A stretch of 64,000 nt of DNA from Bolinopsis microptera (Eukaryota; Ctenophora; Tentaculata; Lobata; Bolinopsidae): positions 16,383,669-16,447,668 of the forward strand of contig NC_087072.1 of the NCBI RefSeq assembly GCF_026151205.1, read 5' to 3'. Below, in pieces: positions 53,696 to 63,617 of this stretch. Both the position numbers and the translations under genes were made by a program. The number at the start of each line of letters is the position of its first letter. The stretch's first letter is position 1. The notes below the pieces were generated by a model. That model searched no databases. It was not told where the DNA came from and was given only the letters and a program-made list of their open reading frames with translations.

Positions 53696-54279
53696 GCCTT
53701 CCAAACCAAAATCAGATATTTAAATGATTTCGGAAATCCACCCAGAATTTCAAATTCCATATAATGTGACAGAATTTACATCATTTCCCAATAACCAAGT
53801 GCATGTATTTGCTAACTTTTCAAAACAACATATTTTAGGGCTATGACTGGCAGAAGAACCATCAAATAATGAGTTGAAAGGGTTTTGAGGAAACCTCACA
53901 GTAGAAAAGAGGTCTCGTATTCTGAGTGTGACAAAGTTTACGAAATATTGCCTTAAAGCCGTTCGATTACTGCCCTTTAGGCCTACGTTGTATCATAATT
54001 GTTAGATTGACCTAATCTACTATATTTTAGACCAAAAAATGCTAATTGGGCAGCTATGGTAAACAATGTCACAAAAATGTGACATTTTTTACATTATAGT
54101 GCCTAAAAGCAATAAATTTTATTTCTTAGCAGTGCACATGGGAGTATGGGTCACGTGGCTAATGTTCATAACTTATGAACACGCTAGATTAATAGATGCT
54201 CAAATTAAGCCACTATCGTCGAAAACGCTATTTTAGAAATTTACCAATATCCTCAAACTTCAATGAACGTGTCCATATA

Positions 54280-54915
54280 TTTAAAAAAATCATAATTCAG
54301 CTTTCGAGAGGGTCGTAATTATTGCCTTGTTTGCTATTTGTTTATAGGACACGTCCCCAATCTCGTATTGGAAAATGACTAAACTCAATTCTGAGTGTGA
54401 ATACGGGTGGTACCTGCAGGCTGCAAACGTGTTCATTAAGCATTTAGAGTTCTGTAAAACTGCAGTTACAATTGTGCTAGAGTATTTTTAGTATTTACGA
54501 TCGATATCAGATTTCTATCCCTACATGCTTCCAAAATGTAAATCTCCAACTTTCTGCACAATGTACTGGAATATTTGAAGGGAAAAAAATGATATATAGA
54601 AATAAAATCAACGATTTAATTTTAGGAAAGTAAAATTTATTCCATTTCTTAAGTCAGCTTTAGTCGGAAAGTCGGAAAATCAAAGTATGTAACGTCGATA
54701 CCGAACCGATTATTGAACTATGATAGCTAAGTAGTTGATTCCTGGGTTGCAGAGTCTTCCAGATTCCTCAGTCTTTGAATGTGGTTTTTGTTATTTTTCA
54801 ATTCTGTCCATATTTCCTCGTGTTATGTTCAAAGTTTTGAAGTGTCATGTTGTCCTCAAATTATTTGTTATCAAAATTATTCAATTATTGCCGGTTCTTT
54901 TGCGATAGTCAAAAC
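54280..54915. other. Gene-free stretch
   Basis: AT-rich, with no open frame of note. Nothing recognised. Confidence 0.4.
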
Positions 54916-55199
54916 GCGACAACTAGCGCTGGATGGCGACAACTAGTTGTCGCCATCCAGCGCTAGTTGTCGCTATCCAGCGCTGGATAACGCTGGCCAG
55001 CGCAAAATATATATGTTCGATAATTGTCGCTATCCAGCGCTAGTTATCGCCATCCAGCGCTAGTTGTCGCCATCCAGCGCTAGTTGTCGCCATCCAGCGC
55101 TAGTTGTCGCTGGCTATGCGACACTGTCGCACGCGATAGTTTGCGATGGCCAGCGCAACTGGCCATCGCAGAAAACAGTTCGATAACTAGCGCTGGATG
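54916..55199. repeat. Perfect 58-bp palindrome and derived array
   Basis: 54916-54973 is a perfect 58-base palindrome centred on AACT/AGTT (arms GCGACAACTAGCGCTGGATG... and its complement). It is followed by further units of TAGTTGTCGCCATCCAGCGC, in part tandem (about 55025-55105), and by degenerate, partly inverted forms (GCCAGCGC, GCGATGGCCAGCGC) to about 55199. Many nested hairpins are possible. Confidence 0.9.
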
Positions 55200-55367
55200 A
55201 ACCTTATTGCCTTATATTGAGCGGAAATGGGTCCAAGCGGTTTTGAAATAAACGTTTTTGCGATTTTGCCTTAGTATTAGATCCAAACCAAACATCTTGA
55301 ACAATAATCTCAGAGTGTGTATGTGTCAGTCTGTCTGTCTGTGTGTGTGCGCGTGTAATTTCCGAGC

Positions 55368-55990
55368 GGCTTAATCAAGAAAACGGTAAGAGTTACTGGA
55401 CTGGTTTTTTTCGGTATAGTTTCGACAAAACTCTGACGAAGCCAAATGAATAAGGTTTTTCAAATTGGTCGGTGGTAAGTGGTTTAATTGATGTTTTTGT
55501 ACCACAAATGTGACATAAAATGGCTCTCTTTTTCTCCCTCCTCGCTCTCCCTCCCATTACTGCATATTATGTAGCGTTGGTACATGAATCATAATTAGGT
55601 TAGCCACAAGATAATACTATAAGTATAAGCTTATTAGGGGGATTGCACTTATTGCGGTTTGCTTGGACTGCAGAGAGAGAGTTCATACTTTCATACGACA
55701 ATGTTATGCGTGTTTTCAAATATAATAGGCGGGTGTGGTGCGGAGTTAACAAGGGTTATTTTCTAAAACGATTTAAATAGAAATAGAAAGCGGTTCAAGA
55801 CGGGAGTGATTAGGTGTAATAGTCGTGGTACAGGGTGTACGGACCTTATGAGTTATGATCATGGAATGTGGTGCCTAATAATGACTTAATTATCCACGAG
55901 AAAGAACCGATTATGCGATTATGTTAAATGCTATTGGATACGTGAGGGCACTTCGAATAGAATTGCTCACCCAATGGCCGGGTTACACTA
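55368..55990 (-). repeat. Interspersed repeat, copy B
   Basis: Reverse-complement relative of 47560-48005: AAAACGGTAAGAG, TTTTTTTCGGTATAGT, ACAAAACTCTGAC, TAAGTGGTTTAATTGATG in order, then patchy similarity towards 55990. This copy is longer, and no foldback is attached to it. Confidence 0.65.
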
Positions 55991-57281
55991 GTTAATATAA
56001 TAATAAGAGTTCCAATATTATAATAAGGGTTCCAATTTTCAAATTTTCGTGTGTTTCGATTTTCACTGCTCTTCGAATTGAACTTTCTATAATTAGCCTC
56101 GATAGACTTCACCTAGAGAGCGCAATTTTGGCCTTGTATAGTTTTATTTGCACTTTGCTCCGAGAGTTGAGACATCTACACGCGCATCGATCATATCTTG
56201 GATGGAGATGAGACACCAACAAATGGAATCCAGTCACACATCATGAAACATCTACTTCGATACAGAAACTAGAGTCTTCATTATTGGTTTGGTGTCACAA
56301 CCCAAACAAAATTAATTTTTGTGCGATATTACTAGCTTGTTAACATATTATCATTCACAACTCTCTAATTCCTCCTTTCAGTTTCACCATATCATATTTA
56401 GCAATGTTTCATTTAGTGTTTTCCAGTCATATAACAGTTCATACCAGTTATCAGTCTCGACTCTTGTTGCCAGTACTACAACTGTAGTTCTTCTCGTTGT
56501 AGATATTAAGTTCATCTCTTTTAATTCTTATCATAATACATAACCCGTTATATCCTCAATTCGTATCCTGTATCCTCTGGTATCTCTCCTCTGTATTTTC
56601 AGATCTGTATCTTCCGTATCTTCCCTGACATCTTATTTTCATTTGCAGTTTATTTCCGCGTTTAGGAGCACTCAATGTTACAACATCCTCGAATTCTTCA
56701 TTGTTATTTCATCGTTTCGTTTTATCCATTTCTACTGTCGATTGTATAAGTTATTGCTCAATTGATTTCCTGAATCATCTCAATTTCTAGGACCATTTCA
56801 GTTTTAGTTCATCCACGGACAGCCCTTGTTTCACCCCCAGTTCACACTTTCATAGTATTGGTATATTTAGACCCTTTATTCTCTGTTCTGATCTTCAGGT
56901 TTAACCTGCCACACGACACGATCATAGCATATATCTTTATATTTACCTCAACAGTTTTCCTGCGGTCCTAATAATTGTGCACTTAGTTTGTGCAGCTACG
57001 TAATTAGAGAAGTGCTAATCATATTGATATAGTACCTACTTCTCTAATTACCTATCAAGGAGATACAATTCCTCATGTACCAATGTGAAGAACATTAGAG
57101 ACCAATTATTGTATTCTCTTGACCAACCAATAAGAGACTCGAGGGGGCTAAACTTATTTTGTAGCAATTTTCTCCTCCTTTTGTTCAAATCTTACTCGTC
57201 CTCTTGTCGACTGTCAAAATTATGCACCTTTGCCCCCGCGTGCCAATTATCATCTTTAATCCCCTGTTTATCCTAGTACAG
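55991..57281. other. Gene-free, pyrimidine-rich stretch
   Basis: Rich in T and C on the + strand, with only short open frames and no recognisable product. An inverted repeat GTAATTAGAGAAGT / ACTTCTCTAATTAC (57000-57013 and 57038-57051) can form a hairpin. It could be a worn, old element. Confidence 0.4.
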
Positions 57282-57786
57282 CTCTAGTAGCAGGGAGTAG
57301 TTGAGTGTTCACTTCGATGTGTACGATTTCTGACCACACAGGGTTGTTTGTTAGGTCATTCTAAACCAAAATCGTTTGGGTGCACAATTTGTTTCGATAG
57401 AGACAACCCTACAGGACAAATTTTCTAAATTACCCTCAGTCGCTTATATACAGGATTTTTGTATTTCAGCTCCTGAAGGTCATAGAGACTTCAATTTTAG
57501 CTTAAAATTACCGCAATGACCACATTTATATACAAGTTATGAAGCAAGACCTTCAGGAGCAAGACCTTCAGGAGTTGAAATACAAAAATCCTGTATACGC
57601 GACTGAGGGTAATTTAGAAAATTTGCCCTGTAAGGTCATTGCCCTGTAAGGTAATTTGCCCTGTAAGGTCTCTATCGAAACAAATTGTGCACCTAAACGA
57701 TTTTGGTTTAGAATGACCTAACAAACAACCCTGTGTGGTCAGAAATCACACTCAAGTGCACACTCAACTACTCCCTGCTACTAGAG
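57282..57786. mobile_element. Foldback element, 505 bp
   Basis: Begins CTCTAGTAGCAGGGAGTAGT and ends with the complement. Arms run about 57282-57482 and 57561-57786 with high identity. The right arm is longer because a 17-base piece with GCCCTGTAAGGT is repeated three times (about 57625-57670), while the left arm has one. Central loop about 80 bases, with CTTCAGGAG words. No coding capacity; a non-autonomous palindromic DNA transposon is the likeliest identity. Confidence 0.88.
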
Positions 57787-58896
57787 TATAGCATAGTAAA
57801 CCTTTTTCTTCGCATTTTTCCGTAACATTTTATTCTAAACTCTTTTTAAATTCTCTATCGAGGAGGATCATTAGTCATTATGTAGCACCACACTCAGTAT
57901 TTATTAGTTCCATTATTACCCCGCAATTTTCCGTTTTCCACCCGTTTAAATCATTTGGGACTTTGAATCGGTAATTAACCCTTATTATCTCTACTCTCCC
58001 ATATGACAGCAACACGTGATGTTCGCGTCTCTGTTTTTTATGCTTTTTTGAACTGCGATTTTATGTACATTTTACACCATATTACTTCATGTTTAAACTT
58101 CATAACCTGTATCTGTTTACACAGAGGTGTACCTAATCTTCACACCACGATCCATACTGATTCATACTTTCAGCATACTACGTCGTTTTTCAATTCAGAG
58201 GAATAAATGTTACGAAGGGTATTTATTTCTATACAATTTTACGGTCAATCCCAGCCTTTTTTCAATTTTCATGGCCAAGTGACACCAAGCTCAGTAAGTG
58301 TATCGATTCATGACGATACTGGAAACTTCTGGGGTTTACAAGTTATCGTTATGTATAATTTAATTACAGAAGCATGAAGACCTTATAGTCCTCCGTAAGG
58401 GCTGCAATCACCTTCGGATTGCAGGTTGCAGGTTGCAGGTTGCAGGTTGCATGTTTAGGTTTTTTCTATTATGTCGGGGGGAAAAGGTGCAGGAGACCAC
58501 CTACTCCACGATGGCATCTGATACAATACAATAATATTATAATTATATAGTTTAGTTAATATTATAATTATAATGAGCAGATAATTTCCAATTGTTGACA
58601 GAATCGATTTTCGATTTGTCTTAAGCTCGAATTCTTCGGTTGCTAAGAGTGAAACATATAAGCCGGTTCAAGAAGTAATACTATTACCAATACTGAGTGG
58701 AGTTGGGTTAAAAACATATAAGTGATACGATGATTTAACTTGTAGAAGCTTTCAATAAACATGTGTTAATCGTCGTCAGCTGAATGTTTATATTTATATT
58801 ACCAATATTTGATCGACTAATCGCCAAGTAACGAACTAAGCTCTGAAATAATTATTAATTAATTTATTAACTTGATAACACTTGGAAGAAAGCAAG
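57787..58896. other. Upstream region of the GPCR gene
   Basis: AT-rich. A short heptamer run (GCAGGTT, about four units) lies at 58424-58450, and AATATTATAATTAT is duplicated near 58530 and 58560. The promoter and 5' UTR of the GPCR should lie at the right end. No other gene recognised. Confidence 0.4.
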
Positions 58897-61800
58897 ATGA
58901 TCAGATGGATGACGAACCTCTCACACAAGCAACTCATATCTTTGAACCTGTTCGTTATTGTGTTTCTCTTCACCGGATTCTTTATATCAACTTTACTTAA
59001 CCCTGTGATCCTTCTTTACTACAGGTTACCTAATTCTGTCCCATTTACCTGTCACAAACGAGATGCTAAATTAAATGTTTTAAGAGCTTTTGAGATCGGT
59101 TATGAAGTCATCTTGGTTAATAAATCATTGTTACAAAACCAAACAATCCGTTTATTATTTGAATGCGCTTAAACTATTTTAGGGAGCGACTGAATTGATC
59201 TCGATTCGTTGATTAGTCAACTAATAAATTAATATTCAGGAAGAACAAATCCGAGAAGCTAAGTAGGAAGCTGTTCATGCTGGTGTCCGTCTCTGACTTC
59301 TGTACAAACAGTTATCCTGTACTTCACATCTTGTACTTCTGTATCTCAACTGATGTCGACTTGGCGGTCAATACAAACAAAGACCAGAAAATTGACGACA
59401 TGTTCAGGTAAATTGTTAAAATTATATTAATTTTTTGGAGCAGTAGAACTTCCTACTGAAGAGGTTAATCTCCCATAATTTAATAAATTCTCCCATAATT
59501 TAATAAATTCGAATCTATATCAAACAGTTTTCGTTTCGTTTCATTTCCGTAGCTCCTGTCGATTAGCGACATTACCCTTTCCCTCGAAGTCACCCTGTTA
59601 CTCAAACCACCGAAAGTATCAGTTCTAATCAATTTACTGGTCAGTCACTGTACGTTATCCCATGTAATCAACTCATTACCAGACAATCAGTGCAGCTAGG
59701 AAGTGTTTCACGCTCCAGCTAGCCCCTTGTAGGAATCAGCTCTCAAAACTCCAAGAAAATGGAAAATTCAAATCAAGTACCTCAGATGCCAGCCCTGTCC
59801 TGTCACCTCAACGAAAACACTCATAGCCTACTTACACCAAGAACAACAGATCTGCCAACTTTAATACGTGCACCCTTCAGCGGTTTGGGTCAGGAACAAA
59901 CGAACACCTTAGACTACACAACATCAGTAACTCAAAACAATGTTCAGAAGAGTGTAGTCACCGAAGATCAGTCATTACCAGTTTTTCAACCAGCAAAGGA
60001 AATTCCAGCAACAATCTCCTGGGGTAGCTTCAAAGGACAGGAAATTACAGACCAACTCCACGTGATGTACAACAGAATAGTCAGTTGGAAACGTAACATC
60101 TTCAAGATCCCATCAGGTACCCTCGGCAAAGCATTTATCGGAGAAATAACTCGACTGCTTGACCTTTGGATCAACAAAACATCGATGGAATCAATATCAT
60201 TTCTAGCTCTTAACGTATTTACTGCAACAATGCTCCAAAAACCTTCGAAAACCTCAAAAAATCGAGATCATATCAAATACCTCGGAGAACGTTTGGAGAG
60301 ATGGAAAGCAGGAAAGTTCAAAAAGCTCTTGTCGGAATGTGAGGCTATACAGAAGAGAATACCCCAAAACACACAGCAGAAGAACCAAACCCATGTTGCC
60401 AAAGTTTTCACACGACTGATGCTACAGGGCAAGGTTGCGGCAGCTCTGAGATGGATAACAAACAACAACTCACAACCCCTGGAAATCAGTCCCGAAGTTG
60501 TCAAAAAACTGAAAACCAAACATCCTGACGCAGCCCCACTAGCAACTGGAGTACTCAAAAAGGATAAGGTGCCCATCGTCGAACCTGTCATCTTCGAAAA
60601 CATCGACGCCGAACTGGTCTACAAAGCCGCAAAAATCACGAAAGGAGCGTGCGGGCCCAGTGGCCTTGACAGCGACACCTGGAGGAGGATATTGTGCTCA
60701 AAGTCGTTCGGAAAATCCTCCTCAGACGCTTGTGATTCAATAGCCAGGGCATGTAGGAGGCTCTGCACCGAGAACGTTGACCCGCAGCCAATCGCACCCT
60801 TGCTAAACTGTAGACTTATACCTCTCGATAAGAACCCAGGCATTCGTCCTATAGGTATTGGTGAGGTCTTGCGACGAATAATGGGAAAAACGGTGGTCAT
60901 GTTCCTGAAGCCCGAAATCATCAACTCCGTCGGGCCACTACAGCTTTCTGCGGGTCAAGAGGGAGGATGCGAAGCCGCCTGTCATGCAATGTCCGACATA
61001 TTTGCTGAAGACGACTGCCAGGGAGTCCTACTGGTGGACGCAACGAACGCGTTTAACAGCCTCAATCGCCAGACAGCACTGCACAACATCAGACACACCT
61101 GCCCCGAATTCGCCACGTACCTAATTAACACCTACAGAAACTCATCGAAACTATTCCTCCCCGATGGCAATCACTTATTATCTAAAGAAGGAACAACACA
61201 AGGTGACAACTGTGCGTCCGGTTTTTATTCCATTTCCACTCTCATGCTTCTACAAGAGTTGTCACTCATCGTCGGCTGTAAGAATATCTGGTACGCCGAC
61301 GACGGAGGAGCTGGCGGCTACTTGGAGTCACTCAAAGCCTGGTGGGACAAACTTCTGATAATTGGACCTCCCATAGGATACTTCCCAAATGCCACAAAGA
61401 CATGGTTAGTTGTCAAACAAGAACACCTAGACAAGGCACGAGAGCTATTTGATGGGACAGGAATCCAGATTACTCAGGAGGGAACTGGGGATAAATCAGG
61501 AGGGCAGAGATACCTCGGCGCTGCCATAGGGACACAGTCATTTATCAAGCAATATGTACAAGATAAGGTGGCAAAATGGGTCACAGAGCTTGAGGAGTTA
61601 TGCAAGATCGCACTAACCGAACCCCAGCTGGCGTACTCAGCGTATATCACTGGACTCAGCAAGAGGTGGACATACGTGATGAGGACAATACCAAATATAG
61701 CCGACCTGTTCGCCCCACTGGAGGCATGTATTCGCTCAAGTTTTCTACCAATAATAGTTGGAAACCATGCTTTCACGGACACAGATAGGGACATTTACAG

Positions 61801-63617
61801 CCTACCCACAAGATTCGGAGGCCTAGCTGTATCCAATCCCGTGGAAATGTGCCCATTAGAATATAGCCTCTCCAGGAAAGCCACACAACCTCTCACTGAG
61901 GCTATCTTAAACCAGAAACTCACACTCTCCCCTGAGGAAACCCATGAAATGAACCAAAAGATCAAACATGCGAAAAATGGCATTTCTAGTGAGAAAACCC
62001 TCTACAATAAGTACAAGTTGGCCTCTATTAAAGCAAAATGTACTGACGACATCAGCAGAAACCTGGACATTCTCTGCCAGAAAGGAGCATCGTCATGGCT
62101 TACCGCTTTACCGCTGGAGGAATTCCACTATACGTTATCAAAGCAGGAATTTTCCGACGCCGTCCTGATGAGATATAAACACCCAATCAGAGACAGACCG
62201 CAGATATGTGCATGCTCTAAAGCGAACACCATAGACCATGCACTATCCTGTGCTATGGGAGGTTACAGGGATATGCGGCACAACCAGATCCGCGACCTAG
62301 AAGCCAGTCTCCTGGAAGAGGTATGCAAAGACGTTCGGACAGAACCAAAATTGCTACCTCTTACAGGAGAAACCTTCAAACTCAAGACGACTAACACCCG
62401 ACCAGATGCAAGGCTGGACATCACGGCAAGGGGGGTCTGGAACACCGTGGACAAGACGTTTTTCGACGTTCGAGTCTTTCATGACGGGAATAAAAGCAAC
62501 AGTGGGCCCATTGACAAAGTGTTTCAGAAACACGAGACTGAAAAGAAACGAACATATAACAGCCGGGTCCTGGAAGTGGAGAAAAGCACATTTACACCCC
62601 TCGTTTTCTCCACCAGCGGAAGCATGGGGAAAGAGGCTGAAGCTTTCCATAAGAGAATCGCAACACTCATATCAAACAAAAGGGGAACACCCTATAGTGA
62701 TACGATTTCTCACATACGCCGAAAACTCCGCTTCTCAATCCTCCGCACAACCCTCGCCGCCATCCGAGGACACAGAGGAAGAGCAGTCCAATGGTGCGAC
62801 GACACGAACAGCGACATCAACCTCATACCAGGATGGACTAGTAATATGTGTTGATATTATCTTTATATTTTCAAATTGTATTGTATATAATAATTTTACA
62901 CTTTGACCGTTGGGAGCGGTACCGTCAATAAATTCGATTAATCCTCAGGTTCTACGCAGTGCCTAGCCTAATAATGTGCTCGTTCGGCTGCCTCTCTCAA
63001 GTGACGACCTCTGCCCTGGCCATCGTCCGTATGATCTCAATATTCTGCCCATTTCTCCACATCCCCCAGGGGGTGTTCCTCTCCTACATCACTCTCTACT
63101 CCTTGCTTATGGCTGTCAACAACTTCGGGTTTGCTTTCTGTCAGTTTTTGGAACTCACCCCTTCGGTACGTTACATTATTATTCTCACGGTGGACTGTTG
63201 CTACTGGTTGAACATCGCTCAGTGTATCCTGGGAATAGTAGCTTCATTTTTGACCACAGGCAGAATCTTCTCCAAGAGAGGAGCTGAGGCTGACTCGAGA
63301 ACAAGAAGCTGCTGGATCATCCTTATCATGAATCTTCCTTACTGCCTGTCAGCCATCAACTTTATCTATCCAAGACTAATCTAGCAAGATATGGATATGT
63401 TTATCTGACCTTCGTCATCGTACCGTGTTTCACGTCCATGTTGAATCCGATAGTTGTTGTATTTCTTAACCATAAGATCAGAGTATTCACATGGTCGTTG
63501 CTACAAGGAAATGGCGTACGCGTGGGTCCCGAGTATGAAACAAACTCCTCCAGGGTGACTACACGGATGAAGAGCAGAGAGGAGGGAAACCGGAAGCCAT
63601 TCAAGTGCATACTGTAA
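58897..63617 (+). CDS. Class A (rhodopsin-like) GPCR, three exons, one frameshift
   Basis: A seven-transmembrane receptor of the plasma membrane. Exon 1 (58897-59024) starts MIRWMTNLSHKQ and holds TM1 with the N of LLNPVILLYY. Exon 2 (59240-59407) has TM2 with FMLVSVSDF, the D being the conserved 2.50 position. Exon 3 (62949-63617) has TM3 ending ALAIVRMISI in place of E/DRY, TM4, TM5, TM6 (ILIMNLPYCLSAINF) and TM7 (MLNPIVVVFLNHK, an NPxxY-like motif without Tyr), then a Lys/Arg-rich tail ending KPFKCIL. Exon borders keep phase (AG/G at both). The three exons total 965 bases, so one base is missing: the frame shifts between TM6 and TM7 at about 63380 and meets a stop. That is either a recent mutation, an allele, or an error. 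Ligand not predictable. Intron 2 contains a retrotransposon. Confidence 0.8.
59470..59512. repeat. 20-bp direct repeat plus left target-site copy
   Basis: CTCCCATAATTTAATAAATT occurs twice in tandem (from 59470 and from 59490). The second runs into AATAAATTCGA (59502-59512), which recurs at 62927-62937 on the other side of the retrotransposon. Confidence 0.8.
59513..62937 (+). mobile_element. Compact RLE-type non-LTR retrotransposon, intact
   Basis: Bounded by 11-base direct repeats AATAAATTCGA (59502-59512 and 62927-62937), taken as the target-site duplication. The element proper is about 3.4 kb: a 246-base 5' leader, one ORF of 1031 codons and only about 70 bases of 3' UTR, with no polyA or simple-repeat tail. 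It sits in intron 2 of the GPCR, same strand, and ends 11 bases before exon 3. Without it the intron would be 116 bases, similar in size to intron 1 (215). The whole ORF and a perfect duplication indicate a recent insertion. Confidence 0.75.
59759..62854 (+). CDS. Retrotransposon polyprotein: reverse transcriptase plus restriction-like endonuclease
   Basis: 1031 residues, uninterrupted. Residues about 1-270 have no motif I recognise and no zinc finger, unlike R2. A CGPSGLDSDTW segment and RLIPLDKNPGIRPIGIGE (from R352) open the reverse transcriptase. Motif A is VLLVDATNAFNS with catalytic D427, motif B TTQGDNCAS (Q481-G482-D483) and motif C YADD (512-515). A thumb-like part follows. Near the C-terminus C817, C819, H827 and C831 form a CX1CX7HX3C motif, then RPD (881-883) and FFDVRV (D903), the arrangement of the restriction-like endonuclease of R2/R4/NeSL-type elements. 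Such a protein would nick the target and prime cDNA synthesis from it. Start: first ATG of the frame, just after CCAAGAAA. Family placement within the RLE clades is open. Confidence 0.85.
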   Translation: MENSNQVPQMPALSCHLNENTHSLLTPRTTDLPTLIRAPFSGLGQEQTNTLDYTTSVTQNNVQKSVVTEDQSLPVFQPAKEIPATISWGSFKGQEITDQLHVMYNRIVSWKRNIFKIPSGTLGKAFIGEITRLLDLWINKTSMESISFLALNVFTATMLQKPSKTSKNRDHIKYLGERLERWKAGKFKKLLSECEAIQKRIPQNTQQKNQTHVAKVFTRLMLQGKVAAALRWITNNNSQPLEISPEVVKKLKTKHPDAAPLATGVLKKDKVPIVEPVIFENIDAELVYKAAKITKGACGPSGLDSDTWRRILCSKSFGKSSSDACDSIARACRRLCTENVDPQPIAPLLNCRLIPLDKNPGIRPIGIGEVLRRIMGKTVVMFLKPEIINSVGPLQLSAGQEGGCEAACHAMSDIFAEDDCQGVLLVDATNAFNSLNRQTALHNIRHTCPEFATYLINTYRNSSKLFLPDGNHLLSKEGTTQGDNCASGFYSISTLMLLQELSLIVGCKNIWYADDGGAGGYLESLKAWWDKLLIIGPPIGYFPNATKTWLVVKQEHLDKARELFDGTGIQITQEGTGDKSGGQRYLGAAIGTQSFIKQYVQDKVAKWVTELEELCKIALTEPQLAYSAYITGLSKRWTYVMRTIPNIADLFAPLEACIRSSFLPIIVGNHAFTDTDRDIYSLPTRFGGLAVSNPVEMCPLEYSLSRKATQPLTEAILNQKLTLSPEETHEMNQKIKHAKNGISSEKTLYNKYKLASIKAKCTDDISRNLDILCQKGASSWLTALPLEEFHYTLSKQEFSDAVLMRYKHPIRDRPQICACSKANTIDHALSCAMGGYRDMRHNQIRDLEASLLEEVCKDVRTEPKLLPLTGETFKLKTTNTRPDARLDITARGVWNTVDKTFFDVRVFHDGNKSNSGPIDKVFQKHETEKKRTYNSRVLEVEKSTFTPLVFSTSGSMGKEAEAFHKRIATLISNKRGTPYSDTISHIRRKLRFSILRTTLAAIRGHRGRAVQWCDDTNSDINLIPGWTSNMC

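Larger units (their letters stand above)
51406..54279. mobile_element. 2.9-kb non-autonomous TIR element with mirrored motif array
   Basis: Ends are a perfect 39-base inverted repeat (51407-51445 and 54239-54277, beginning TATGGACACGTTCATTGA), and a TA next to each end may be a target-site duplication. There is no coding frame. Inside, the word GTAAATTTCGTCACA and close variants recurs many times. It runs in this direction in the left half (51614, 51768, 51930, 52132, 52272, 52424, 52576, 52728, 52879) and as its reverse complement in the right half (in each of the six 111-base units, then 53765 and 53927). This polarity suggests subterminal transposase-binding sites. Superfamily not assigned; TA duplication would fit several. 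Confidence 0.75.

Noticed and set aside
56150-57280. Degenerate gene in the pyrimidine-rich stretch
   Set aside because: Only short open frames with no motif and no splice-consistent order.
58424-58450. CRISPR-like or telomere-like array from GCAGGTT repeats
   Set aside because: Only about four heptamer units without spacers; ordinary short tandem repeat.
59986-62650. Several minus-strand and alternative-frame proteins over the retrotransposon ORF
   Set aside because: They overlap a single 1031-codon frame with clear reverse transcriptase motifs and have no motifs of their own.
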